Assembly: GCF_944324995.1 (NCBI RefSeq) | Contig: NZ_CALUYL010000011.1 | Span: forward strand, 16,032-80,031 | Origin: an uncultured Mailhella sp. | Lineage (GTDB): Bacteria; Desulfobacterota; Desulfovibrionia; Desulfovibrionales; Desulfovibrionaceae | Direction of reading: 5' to 3' | Length of the DNA: 64,000 nucleotides | Shown here: positions 33,794-43,800 of the stretch, piece by piece | Numbering within the stretch: the stretch's first letter is position 1 | Layout: every line of letters starts with the position of its first letter | The notes under the pieces: generated by a model | What the model was told of the DNA's origin: nothing | Databases searched by the model: none | What the model saw: only the letters and a program-made list of their open reading frames with translations | Translations under genes and position numbers: made by a program

Positions 33794-34678
33794 CTACGCC
33801 CTCCCCTGCCACGTTCTGCGAAAGCTCCTCTCCAGCGCACGCGCCGCCGCCAGAAGCAGGCAGGACACGATGAGCAGAAACGCCGCCGCGCCGAAACCGC
33901 GCAGAAGCTCCTGCTGATCCTGATACTGGGAGGAAATGTAATAAATATCGAAAGACAAGGCTTCAAACTTGCCGAAAAGCCCGGAAGGCAGGCCCGCATT
34001 GGCCACCACGCCGGTGAAGAGAATGACGGCGGTATCTTCCGCGGCGCGCCCCACCGCGAGCACCACGCCGCCCAGAACGCCGCGCGCCGAGGCCGGAAGA
34101 AAAAGATGAAACACCGCCTGCGCATGGGAAAATCCGCTGGCCGCGGCCGCAAGCTTCAGCGACGGCGGCACGGCCGAAAGAGCCTCGCGCGCCGAAGCCG
34201 CCAGCACCGGCAGCACCAGCAGCGACAGGCAGCACGCCGCGAGCAGCAGCGAGGTATTGGCCTCGGGCAGCACCGTGCGCCGCAGAAGCAGAATGAGCAT
34301 GAAGCCGAACAGCCCCATCACGATGGACGGCATGCCCGCAAGCACGTCCACGGCCGCGCCGAGCACGCGCTTTTGCCGGGGCGAGGCGAATTCGGCCAGA
34401 TACACGCCGCAGCCCACCCCGGGAAACAGCGCCAGCGCCATGGTGAGCGCCACCAGCCAGAACGTACCCACGCACGCCGGCCAGAGGCCGTCCCACACGG
34501 GCGCGCGGCCGAACACGGCGTCGAGCGGCGGCGTGCTGCCGAACAGAAGTTCCGGCCCGAGCACGGGCAGCGCGCGCCAGAAAAGATATCCCATGAGCGC
34601 GAACACCACGGCCGGAACCGCCACGGACGAGATCAGCGCCAGCGCGCGGAAACAGAGAAAAGAAACCGAATGTCTCAT
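33794..34678 (-). CDS. pstA: Phosphate ABC transporter permease PstA
   Basis: The start at 34678 overlaps pstC by 4 bp (ATGA); a longer frame has no such support. 294 residues with six membrane segments. The cytoplasmic coupling loop shows AAAASGFSHAQAVFHLFLPAS, the EAA motif region of binding-protein-dependent permeases, and 'RAAEDTAVILFTG' matches the PstA pattern near the last helices. Forms the channel with PstC. Confidence 0.87.
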   Translation of the reverse strand: MRHSVSFLCFRALALISSVAVPAVVFALMGYLFWRALPVLGPELLFGSTPPLDAVFGRAPVWDGLWPACVGTFWLVALTMALALFPGVGCGVYLAEFASPRQKRVLGAAVDVLAGMPSIVMGLFGFMLILLLRRTVLPEANTSLLLAACCLSLLVLPVLAASAREALSAVPPSLKLAAAASGFSHAQAVFHLFLPASARGVLGGVVLAVGRAAEDTAVILFTGVVANAGLPSGLFGKFEALSFDIYYISSQYQDQQELLRGFGAAAFLLIVSCLLLAAARALERSFRRTWQGRA

Positions 34679-35553
34679 GACTTCGCCCCCAGACGCCGGA
34701 TGCCGAGACTGACCAGCGCATTGACCGCCAGCAGCAGAAGTCCGGCCATGAACAGCGAATCGTAGGCCGCGCCGCCCACTTCGTTGGACGTGACGAGCGC
34801 CATGTGCGCCGTGAGCGTGCGCAGGCTCGAAAGCATGGATTCGGGAGCCACGGGCGCGTTGCCCGCCAGCATGAGCGGAAGCATGGTGTCGCCCACGGCC
34901 CGGCCGAAGGCCAGCACCGCCGCGGAAAGCAGGGTGGCGCGCGAGGCGGGCAGCACCAGATGCCACATGATTTCCATGCGCGACATGCCGAGCGCCGCGC
35001 CGGGCAGGGCCGCTCTCTCCAGCCGTTCGCGAAGCCCGGCCTGGAGCACCAGCACCACCGTGGGCAGAATGAGCACGCTCAGCATGAGCGACGCCGTAAG
35101 CCACGAGAAGCCGGAACCGCCGAAGCCCCGCCGGATGGCCGGAGCCAGCAGAAACACTGCGGCAAAGCCATACACCACGGTGGGCACGGCCGTCATGACG
35201 CGCACAAGGCCGCCCACCACGACGCGCCAGCAGCCGGGGCGACCGCCGCACGGCGGACACAAAAGCCAGCAGCACAGGCACACTCCCATGAGCCATCCGG
35301 GAATTACAGCGGAAAAGCCCACGGCCAGCGATCCCACCGCCATGGGCAGAATGCCGAATTCTCCCTTTCCCGGAGCCCACGACCACGAAAACGGGCCGCC
35401 GCCTCCGCCCGAAACAAAGGCGGGCAGGGCGAAGGCGACGACCATGAGAAACAGCAGCGCCATGGCCGTTGCGGCCAGCGCCACGGAAATGCGCAGGAGC
35501 ACCAGGCCCGCATCCCGGCTTCCCCGGCTGCGGCAAGACGCGGCGTTTCTCAT
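34675..35553 (-). CDS. pstC: Phosphate ABC transporter permease PstC
   Basis: 292 residues, first membrane helix at about 20-45, six helices in all. The EAA loop is AALPGAALGMSRMEIMWHLVLPAS, and 'AFGRAVGDTMLPLMLAGN' is the PstC/PstA-type motif. 6 bp separate it from pstS. The N-terminus is short and Arg-rich. Works with PstA as the membrane pore. Confidence 0.87.
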   Translation of the reverse strand: MRNAASCRSRGSRDAGLVLLRISVALAATAMALLFLMVVAFALPAFVSGGGGGPFSWSWAPGKGEFGILPMAVGSLAVGFSAVIPGWLMGVCLCCWLLCPPCGGRPGCWRVVVGGLVRVMTAVPTVVYGFAAVFLLAPAIRRGFGGSGFSWLTASLMLSVLILPTVVLVLQAGLRERLERAALPGAALGMSRMEIMWHLVLPASRATLLSAAVLAFGRAVGDTMLPLMLAGNAPVAPESMLSSLRTLTAHMALVTSNEVGGAAYDSLFMAGLLLLAVNALVSLGIRRLGAKS

Positions 35554-35559
35554 GACGGC

Positions 35560-36384
35560 CTACTTCCTGTCCAGCGGAATGTAGCCGGAAGAGCTGATGA
35601 AGCCCTTGCCGTCTTCGGAATAGATGTAGTCGATGAACAGCGCGGTGAGGCCCTGCGGCTTGCCCTTGGTGTTCATGTACAGAAGACGCGTGATCTTGTA
35701 GGTGCCGTTCGCGGCGTTTTCCTGCGAGGGAACCATACCGTCCACCGTGACGCCGCGGATGGAGGAATCCAGATGACCGATGCCCACATAGCCGATGGCG
35801 TTGGGATCCTGAGCAATGGCGGTCTTCATGGCGCCGTTGGAATTCACCACGTTCGCGCTCTGCACCGAGGTGCCCTTGTCGAGGGCGCGTTCTTCAAAGG
35901 TTTCGCGGGTGCCGCTGCCGTCTTCGCGCACGTAGAGCGAAATGGGAGCGTCCTTGCCGCCGAGTTCCTTCCAGTTGGTGATCTTGCCGGCAAACACGTC
36001 CTTGACCTGCGCCTTGGTCAGCGAGGTCACGGCATTGGCCGGATTCACGGCCACGGCCACGCCGTCGATGGCGAAGGGGAAGGTTTCCAGACCATACTTG
36101 GTCACTTCGCTTTCCTTGAGGGCGCGACCGGTGTTGCCGATCTGCACGAGACCCTCGCCCACCTTCTGCACGCCCACGCCGGAACCGCCGCCGGCCACCG
36201 TGATGCGGATGTCGCCGTTGGCGCTCATGATGGCCTGCGCGGCCTTCTTCATCACCGGAATGTGCGCCGTGCCGCCGGCGATATCAAGCGTGCCCTTCTG
36301 GCCCTTGAAGGAATCCAGAGGAGCGGCCACGGCCAGAGACGCGCTGAGCAGCACCAGCGCGAACGCGGAAAGAATACGATTCAT
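35560..36384 (-). CDS. pstS: Phosphate-binding periplasmic protein
   Basis: 274 residues with a signal peptide (MNRILSAFALVLLSASLAVA). Phosphate-binding-type motifs are AGGGSGVGVQKV (where PstS has GSG/S/T-G), IGNTGRALKESE, VREDGSGTRETF and GAMKTAIAQDPNAIGYVG. The start at 36384 is chosen for the signal peptide and GAGG site; a longer frame runs upstream without support. First gene of the pst operon. Probably induced by phosphate limitation, though no clear Pho box was seen. Confidence 0.88.
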   Translation of the reverse strand: MNRILSAFALVLLSASLAVAAPLDSFKGQKGTLDIAGGTAHIPVMKKAAQAIMSANGDIRITVAGGGSGVGVQKVGEGLVQIGNTGRALKESEVTKYGLETFPFAIDGVAVAVNPANAVTSLTKAQVKDVFAGKITNWKELGGKDAPISLYVREDGSGTRETFEERALDKGTSVQSANVVNSNGAMKTAIAQDPNAIGYVGIGHLDSSIRGVTVDGMVPSQENAANGTYKITRLLYMNTKGKPQGLTALFIDYIYSEDGKGFISSSGYIPLDRK

Positions 36385-36790
36385 GCTCACCTCACGCAGG
36401 AGGCGGCACCTTTCGGGAACAGTGAAGCATCGCAGAGATCGGCGCAGAACGCCACTACGAAAAACCGGCAAGACACACCTTGTCTCTGCGTATGAATGCG
36501 TCAGGTGTTCCTGAAAAACATGCCGGCCTCTCGTTGAAAAAAATGACAAACGGCGCGACCTTCGCGCCCTTACCTTGATTTTTTGCCTCACCGGAGGGGG
36601 AAAGTCAAGCCGCGCGCCAAGTTGCGTTTTCCGGGCGCGGGGCGAAAGACACGCCGAAGACGATTCCTGCGGGCGATGGCTGCCCGCTCCCCCAAAAAGC
36701 CCCGGACGCGGGTGGTCCCGCCCACAAAACTCCCCGGGCGTCGCGCAAACGGCGCGCGCCCCTCTTTGCCTGCGCGACGGCGCGGCAACG
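36385..36790. other. Intergenic region upstream of pstS
   Basis: About 400 bp between pstS and the gmhB stop. The part near 36530-36590 is AT-richer and is the likely promoter region for pstS. A TTTGTCATTTTTT sequence on the minus strand is a weak half Pho-box-like element only. The left half is GC-rich, and no gene is supported. Confidence 0.45.
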
Positions 36791-37417
36791 TCACGCTTCC
36801 GGCAGGGAGAGCGTGAGCAGACCATCCACCGCGGCGCGCACGTCCGGCGCGGCAAAAAGACGCGTTCCGGCGCGCCGGGCTCCGGGCAGTTCGGCCTCGA
36901 CGGGCACAAATCCCCGCTGCACAATCCCGTCGACATCCAGCCCGAGCTTCCGCGCGCTCGCCTCGCCCTTGCCGGTGAGCACCAGCACGGCCGCGGCCAG
37001 TCCGGCGTTCGCGCCGAAAAGAAGATCCTCCACCTTGTCGCCCACCATGGCGCACCGCCCCTCGTCCAGACCGCGCGCAGCCTTCAAACTCTCCCACATG
37101 CCGACATCCGGCTTGCGGCACGAACACGACTGCTCCGGCGCGTGCGGACAGAACCGTTCGTCGTCCAGACCGGCCCCGAACGGCGCAAGCAGCTCCCCGA
37201 GACGCTTCTCGCACGCGTGCCAGCCCGATTCCGGGAAATATCCGCGCCCGATGCCGGACTGATTGCTTATCACCACCGTTTTCACACCCCGCCGGCGCAG
37301 GCGTCCCAGCGCCTCGCCCGTGCCGGGTATGAGCTCCACGCCCGCGGGATCCCCAAGATAATGCTTGTCCACAATGAGCGTTCCGTCGCGATCAAAAAGC
37401 ACTGCCGACCATTCCAT
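36791..37417 (-). CDS. gmhB: D-glycero-D-manno-heptose-1,7-bisphosphate 7-phosphatase
   Basis: 208-residue HAD-IIIA phosphatase. It has the nucleophile motif DRDGT near the N-terminus, SNQSGIGRGYF as motif II, a zinc-binding cysteine set (CPHAPEQSCSCRKP) and MVGDKVEDLLFGANAG as motif IV, typical of GmhB/HisB-N. The start at 37417 has GGAGGG. It makes heptose 1-phosphate for the LPS inner core. It lies apart from other heptose genes here. Confidence 0.85.
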   Translation of the reverse strand: MEWSAVLFDRDGTLIVDKHYLGDPAGVELIPGTGEALGRLRRRGVKTVVISNQSGIGRGYFPESGWHACEKRLGELLAPFGAGLDDERFCPHAPEQSCSCRKPDVGMWESLKAARGLDEGRCAMVGDKVEDLLFGANAGLAAAVLVLTGKGEASARKLGLDVDGIVQRGFVPVEAELPGARRAGTRLFAAPDVRAAVDGLLTLSLPEA

Positions 37418-37599
37418 CCGGTCTTTCCCTCCAATATTCCAACATCCATGTTTCCCCTCTGCCTCAGAGCTCCCCCACCCATCGCCCTCCCCGTCATTTC
37501 TCCCCCCCCGCCGAACAACAACGCCCTCGGCGGAATCAGGGGCTGTGGGCCGTGAAAGCGGGAATCCCCGCCGAACGGCGAAGCCGGAGGCGAAATCAG

Positions 37600-37668
37600 G
37601 GGGGCCGGGGGGGAATTATTTCCCCCGGCGGGGTCCGGGGCGGCGCCCCGGTGCTCCGGTCTGTCCCC
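37600..37668. repeat. Palindromic intergenic element, copy 1
   Basis: Contains the GGGGGGGAATTATTTCCCCC palindrome and a second hairpin (CCGGGGCGGCGCCCCGG) next to the gluQ stop. Related copies lie at 44675, 46806, 59650 and 60446. Upstream of it (37500-37600) a short direct repeat (CCCGCCGAAC … AATCAGGGG) occurs twice. Confidence 0.65.
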
Positions 37669-37675
37669 TTCCTCT

Positions 37676-38689
37676 CTATTTCCAGCGCTGCGGGGCGCTC
37701 CCGGGGACGACGATGGGGCCGCGGGGCAGGCTGCGCCAGGGGAAGGGGCCTTCGTGCATGATTCTGTCGGCGAGGCGTTTCGGAGACGTGGGAGCGCTTG
37801 TTTCCTGGAGTCCGGCGATGCGGGCGAACTCGCCCACGATGGCCTGCGGGCTGCATCCCTGTTCGCGCAGGGCCGCGAGGCTCAGGCTGGCGTGGCGCTT
37901 GGCAAGGCGTTCTCCCTGCTCGTCGCAGAGCAGCGGAATATGCGCAAAGGCCGGAGGCGTGCCCCCGAGCAGGCGATAGAGCAGAAGCTGACGCGGCGTG
38001 GAAAGCAGAATGTCTTCCCCGCGCACCACCTGCGTGACGCCCATGCGCATGTCGTCCACCACCACGGCAAGCTGATAGGCCCACACCCCGTCGGAACGGC
38101 GCAGGGCAAAGTCGCCGCCGCAGCTTTTCAGCGAAATTTCCTGACGGCCGAGCACCAGGTCGTCAAACACTTCCACGTCGTCGTCCGGGCAGAGCAGGCG
38201 CAGCGACGGACGCCTGCCTTCGGCTTCCTTTTCGGCGCGCTCCTCCGCCGTGAGGTGACGGCAGGTTCCGGGATAGGCCGCGCCCGCATCGCCGAGCCCG
38301 TCGGACGCTCCGTGCGGCGCGCCCGCCAGAACCCGCAGTTCCTTGCGCGTGCAGTAGCACGGATACACCAGCCCGTGCCTGCTCAGCCTGTCCACCGCTC
38401 TGTCGTACAAGCCGCGGCACAGGCTCTGATGATACGGCCCGTGCGGCCCGTGGTTGGGGCCTTCATCCCAGTCCAGGCCGAGCCACGTCAGATCCCGCTC
38501 GATGGCGTCCATCCACGACTGGCGGGAACGGTCGGGATCAATGTCCTCGTGGCGCAGAATCACGCGGCCTCCCGACGTGCGCGCCCCCATCCACGCCAGA
38601 AAAAACGACCACGCGTTGCCCAAATGCAAAAGACCCGTGGGACTCGGCGCAAAACGCCCCACCACGCCCCCAGAACCTGCGTCGTTCAT
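37676..38689 (-). CDS. gluQ: Glutamyl-Q tRNA(Asp) synthetase
   Basis: 337 residues, shorter than glutamyl-tRNA synthetase because it lacks the anticodon-binding part. The ATP motif is PTGLLHLGNAWS (HIGH type) and the KMSKS-like motif is ERLAKRHASLS. A zinc site is formed by YPCYCTRKE and YPGTCRHL. Members attach glutamate to the queuosine of tRNA-Asp, so this host probably uses queuosine. The start at 38689 overlaps hemW by 4 bp. Confidence 0.88.
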   Translation of the reverse strand: MNDAGSGGVVGRFAPSPTGLLHLGNAWSFFLAWMGARTSGGRVILRHEDIDPDRSRQSWMDAIERDLTWLGLDWDEGPNHGPHGPYHQSLCRGLYDRAVDRLSRHGLVYPCYCTRKELRVLAGAPHGASDGLGDAGAAYPGTCRHLTAEERAEKEAEGRRPSLRLLCPDDDVEVFDDLVLGRQEISLKSCGGDFALRRSDGVWAYQLAVVVDDMRMGVTQVVRGEDILLSTPRQLLLYRLLGGTPPAFAHIPLLCDEQGERLAKRHASLSLAALREQGCSPQAIVGEFARIAGLQETSAPTSPKRLADRIMHEGPFPWRSLPRGPIVVPGSAPQRWK

Positions 38690-39837
38690 GCCTTCCCCTC
38701 CGGTTTCGGCGGAATGTGCTCAAAGCACTGTTCAATCACGGCGTTGGATACCAGCATCCCGCGCCGGGTAAGAAAAAATCGTCCGTCCGCAAGCACGGCC
38801 ATGTTCCACCGCTCCAGCTCCTCAATCAGCGCCCGGTTGTCCGAAACAAAATCCCGGCCCGTCAGACGCGCGTACTCCGAAAGCGCGAGCCCCGCCGACG
38901 TGCGCAGACGCAGCATCACCAGCTCTTCCGCGCGCTCGGCAAAGCTCAGGCGCTCCGTCTCTCCGGCGTTGCGCCCTTCCCGCACCGCCGCAAGCCACGT
39001 TTTGAAATCCGCAGGCTCGCTGATGCGGCATCCGTCAAGAAAGCTCACCGCCGCAGGCCCCAGACCGAGATATTCCTCCCCGCGCCAGTAACCCATGTTG
39101 TGACGGCATTCCCGCCCCGGCCGCGCATAGTTGGATATCTCATACTGCCCGTAGCCCGCCGCTTCCAGAAGCGCGCCCCCTTCCTCGTACATGGCGGCCG
39201 CCTCGTCCTCGCCGGGCAGGCGCAGCGAGGCGCGCTCCCGAAACATGGGCGTGCCCTCCTCCAGCGTGAGCCCGTAGCAGGAAAGATGCTCCGGCGACAG
39301 TTCCGCCGCTTCGCAAAGCTGTGCCTTCCAGGCTTCCGGCGTTTCGCCCGGAAGCCCCCAGATGAAATCAAGGCCCACGTTGTCGAACTTTGCGCGGCGC
39401 AGCGCCTCAAACGCCCGGAGTGCTCCGGCCCGGTCGTGAACGCGGCCTATGGCCGCAAGCAGCGCGTCGTCAAGCGCCTGCACTCCCAGCGACACCCGAT
39501 TCACCCCCGCCGCGCGAAAACCCGCCGCGCGGGACGCGTCCACGGAGTCGGGATTCGCCTCCATGCTGATTTCCGCATCGCCGTCCAGAGAAAAGCAGTC
39601 CGCGGCCGCGTCCAGAATGCGGCCCAGCACCGGGGGCGGAATCAGGCTCGGCGTGCCGCCGCCGAAAAACACCGTGCTCACCCGCGGGCGACCAAGAGTC
39701 GCCGCCCGGCGGCGCATGTCCGCCACCAGAGCGCGGGCCCACAGCGACAGCCCTTCGCCCGAGCCCACCGGCTCGGAATAAAACGCGCAGTAACGACATT
39801 TGCGGCGACAAAACGGAACATGAATATAGAGCAACAT
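38686..39837 (-). CDS. hemW: HemW-like radical SAM heme chaperone
   Basis: 383 residues. The start at 39837 (MLLYIHVPFCRRKCRYCAFYS) places CRRKCRYC at the N-terminus as in HemW/HemN proteins, with a fourth-position Cys-x-Phe/Ala-Phe pattern (CAFYS). GGGTPS, EANPD and GLPGET motifs follow, and the C-terminal HemN domain is present (ELVMLRLRTSAGL). HemW-type proteins lack the coproporphyrinogen oxidase N-terminal extension and act as heme chaperones. Upstream, the frame is open far to the right but has no starts of value. Confidence 0.85.
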   Translation of the reverse strand: MLLYIHVPFCRRKCRYCAFYSEPVGSGEGLSLWARALVADMRRRAATLGRPRVSTVFFGGGTPSLIPPPVLGRILDAAADCFSLDGDAEISMEANPDSVDASRAAGFRAAGVNRVSLGVQALDDALLAAIGRVHDRAGALRAFEALRRAKFDNVGLDFIWGLPGETPEAWKAQLCEAAELSPEHLSCYGLTLEEGTPMFRERASLRLPGEDEAAAMYEEGGALLEAAGYGQYEISNYARPGRECRHNMGYWRGEEYLGLGPAAVSFLDGCRISEPADFKTWLAAVREGRNAGETERLSFAERAEELVMLRLRTSAGLALSEYARLTGRDFVSDNRALIEELERWNMAVLADGRFFLTRRGMLVSNAVIEQCFEHIPPKPEGKA

Positions 39838-40893
39838 CTTTTCAGAATGAAAAAATCCCGTCACCCCGTCAAGCCCCGGGGCCGCCGCGAGGAACGGAGA
39901 GAAGCAAGAACGCGGGGCGAAGCTGGACAGGGCGGAAGCGATGCCGGGTCGAAGCATGGCAAAGCACGGAGGAGCGCAAGAAGAGAGCGGCTCCGGGAAG
40001 GCCCTCGGGCAAAGGGAAAAGACAAGGCACAGGGACTGCGGCGGGCAGGCCTCGACGTAACACACCGCATGGGGGGGGGCAGGCCCCCTGCCGGACGTTC
40101 CGCAAGGCGCAGCAAAAAAGCGACACGGCGTCGCCCGGAGCAGACGGGAAAAAAAGACGAAAACGACGCCGGACAGAGGACAAAGAAAAAAAGACGGGCC
40201 CGGCGATGCCGGAGGGGCCTTGCCGATGACAGGCCGGGGCTCGGAAACAACGCAAGCGCCGCCTTCTCGCGCGCAGGTACGCGCGCTCCACAAAAATAAG
40301 CTGCGCCCCGTTTTCCCCTGCGGCAGCGCCTGTGAACGCAAAACGGGGAAAGGAGGGAGGGATGGGAATATGAGCAGAGGGCAAGAAAAAACGACGCAAA
40401 GGCACAGCGGACAAGGCTCCATGTTCCCCGACGAAGTTCCCCGATGTCTGCCGCTCGATGCAGAAAAAATCCGCTCCTTATGCATAACATTTTTCTATCT
40501 GTCAAACAAAATCTTTACCGTACCTGAAAAAATCTTTTACCGATCATTCAATACAAAAAAAATGTTGCTTCAAAAAAATTTTTTTTGCCATAAAAAAAGT
40601 TTATCACTGCATCATCAAGTTTACCTGTAAACCTTTCTCCCGCACCATTTCTTTCCATTTTTTAACGATAAATAAAATTTTCTTGCAAAGTGCAACACCT
40701 CCATTTTTTCTGCTGGCGTTAACTATAACTCTATGCTATCCGCTATTTTCCCAAACCCGAACTTTTATCGTCACACCTGTGCCGAACCCGTTTGTTCTCG
40801 AAAAATACTCCGGAAGCATCACCCGTCCGGGTTCGGAAAAGCATCGGCGAGCGACGCCGCTTCCGAGGAAAACAACATGGAGGCCTCTTCATC
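39838..40893. other. Intergenic region upstream of the autotransporter
   Basis: About 1 kb. 39850-40300 is purine-rich like the porin leaders and codes for nothing convincing. A 9-bp inverted repeat (CCCCGTTTT … AAAACGGGG) lies at about 40304-40350. 40470-40780 is strikingly AT-rich with poly-A and poly-T tracts, unlike the rest of the window, and is the likely promoter region. The last about 110 bp lead into the autotransporter start at 40894. Confidence 0.6.
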
Positions 40894-43800
40894 ATGACGA
40901 CCAAAGGCGCTCTCGGCAATCTCATCAACCGCTACGCCGCGGTGCTGAAGAAATGCCGCATCATCAACACGTTCGGCTCCCTCGCCGCGGCCGCCCTGCT
41001 CCTTGCCGGCATCGCCGCCCCGGCCATGGCCGTGGAAAGCATGTTCGACGACTTCATCCCCGCCGATCCCGACTTCGTGGTCAGCAGCGGCGCCGACGTC
41101 GGCCCGCCCAAAACCACCCACAACCTCGCCGAAGATCAGACCGGCATTTCCTGGGGCGTGGCTTCCGGCGGCGATACTCCCCCCGTCGTCTATGCCGACG
41201 CCAACAATCCCAACGCCGAAAACCACGGCTACGTCTGGGTGAAATCCTCCGAAAACGGCGGCTACGCCGAAGGCATGGGCGGCAAAACCGGCACCAGCTT
41301 CACCCTCACCAACTACGGCAGCATCTTCGTGGACGGCACTTCCGCCTCCGCCACCAAGGGCATGGGCGTCAATCCCGACGGCAAGGCCGTCAACGAGGGC
41401 CTCATCGCCGTGCGCAAGGGCAGCGCCATGACCGACAATTCCGGTTCCAGCAGCAAGACCCTTGTGAACAAAAACGTTATCTCCGTGGAAGACGCCGGCG
41501 GCGTCGGCATCTTCTACCGCAAGGAAAACATCACCTCCGGCGAAGTCACCAATCAGGGCGACATCCACGCCCGCAACGGCGGCGTCGGCGTCGCCATCAC
41601 CAGCGACAGGAACGAAGAAGCCTACCACAACAAGTTCTTTACCAACTCCGGCCGCATCATGGCCGACGAAAACAGCGTCGCCATCCTCGTTTACGGAACC
41701 GACAACGCCACCGTCAGCCTCGAAGGCAACAGCCGCGTGGACGGCCTCATCAGCCTCCAGGGCAAGAACAACAACCTCATGATCGACGGCGTGGGCTCCA
41801 AAAGCGCGGAAAATCTCTACGTCAAGGGCACCTTCGGGGGCGAAATCAGCAATCACAGCAACATCATCTTCACCGACAATTCCCAAATTTTCCTGGACGA
41901 CTCCCTCATCATCGACAACACTTCCGGCGTCACCCTCGCCAATACCAGCCTCGTCCGGGGCCAGCACGCGCCCGATTCCGCCCTCTTCCTCGTCAACAAC
42001 GAAAAAACCGCCGTCAACGGCGGCATGAGCACCCGCGGCACCGCATCCGTCGAACGCATGGAAAGCAGAGACGGTCACGTTTCCCTCAAGGGCGCCGTCG
42101 TCGGCGACAACGCCTTCGTCGCCCAAAACGAAGGTCAGCCCGTCGGCGTCGTTTCCGCCTCCCTCGCGGACGGCCGTTCCCTCGACATCAGCCGTTCCCT
42201 CTTCTCCGGCAACTCGATCACCGCTTCCGCCGGCGTCTCCTCCCTCGGCGGCGCGGCCGTTGCCGTGTCCGGTTCCGAAAAAAGCCGCGTGTCCATCGCC
42301 CATTCCGACTTCGTCGGCAACACCGTCAGCGCCTCCGAAGGCCGCGGCGGCGCCATCTTCAACAACGGAGCCGCGCTGTCCATCACCGACAGCTCCTTTA
42401 AGAACAACCACGCCTCCTCCAACGGCGGCGCCATCTTCAACGACAAGGGCGGCAGTCTCACGTTCAACGGCATGAACGTCTTCTCCGGAAACACCGCCTC
42501 CACTGCCTACAACGACATCCACAACGAAGGCTCCGTCACCGTGGCCGGCGGCGTCACCAAGCTCGCCGGTGGCTACACCCAGCAGGGCGCGCAGTCTTCG
42601 CTCCGCGTGGCAAGCGGCGCTTCCCTCATCATAGGCATGCCCGACTCAGGCGGCGTGGAACCCGCTTCCGGCGAAGCCCTGCTCGCCCTCGGTCGTCCTC
42701 TCGATCTCGGCGGCGGCAGCCTCCACGTCGGCGATTCCCCCGCGCGCAGCGCCTCCAACGTCACCTTCGGCAAAAACTCCCTGCTCGTAGTCGACGGTCT
42801 CGCCGCCAAGTCCGGCCCCGTGCTCTCCGGTTCCGGCTCCATCGCCGTGGACGAAGGCTCCAAGCTCTACATCGCCAACGCCCGCTCCGGTGAATCCTAC
42901 ACCGTGACCTCCGGCCTCGCTTCCGATTCCGGCGACTACTGGAAAAGCGCCAATCTCCTCGCCGGTCGCCTCATCGAGGCCGAAATCTCCACCGACGGCG
43001 GCGTGGTCAAGGTTCACACCCAGGCCCAGGACGCAGGCCGCACCCTGCCCGGCGTGATTCCCGTCAACGCCCTCAACGCCATGATGAGCGGCGGCCTCAA
43101 CAACACCGACGCCGAATCCATGGGCATCCGCTTCCTGAGCCGCGCCATGGACAACGCCCAGTTCATCGCCGACGATCACACCGCCACGGCGCTCGTCAAC
43201 GAAACCTCCCGCGCCGCCGTCACCGCGGGCGTGCAGAACACCGCCCTGCGCGTGGCCGACGCCGGGGTCGATCAGCTCACGCATCACCTGTCGCTGAGCT
43301 TCTTCGGCCAGGAAAACAACATCCACAAGGACGGCGTGGACGTCTGGGCCACTCCCATGTACGGCAACACCTACACCCACGGCATGAGCGCTTCCGGCGC
43401 TTCCGTGCGCGGCAACTATGGCGGCCTCATTCTGGGCGCAGACACCGAAGTCGGCGAAATTCTCGGCGGCAAGGTGCGCGCAGGCGCGGCCGTCAACGGC
43501 GGCGGCGGCAAGTCCCAAAGCGGCGGCACGGCAAGTTCTGTGAGCAATTCCTACAACTTCGGCGGCGTCAACCTCTACGCCGGATGGAGACTCGGCGACT
43601 TCAACCTCATCTCCAGCGTAGGCTACTCCATCGGCACCCACGACGTGAGCCTGAACATGCCCGCCGCCATGGGCATGGGTCAGGCCCGGGCCGACGTGGA
43701 CACCACCGCCTTCGTCGCCGACATGCGTGCCGAATACCGGATAACCACCCCCGTCGCCGACTTCGTGCCGCACGCCGGCGTGCGCTACACCTCCCTCAAC

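Noticed and set aside
33794..35536. Very long minus-strand frame over pstA and pstC
   Set aside because: It runs through pstC in another frame without a start signal. Separate pstA and pstC starts with 4-bp overlap fit the family.
38686..40485. 599-codon extension upstream of hemW
   Set aside because: The extension is low-complexity and lacks family similarity; the HemW N-terminus begins at 39837.
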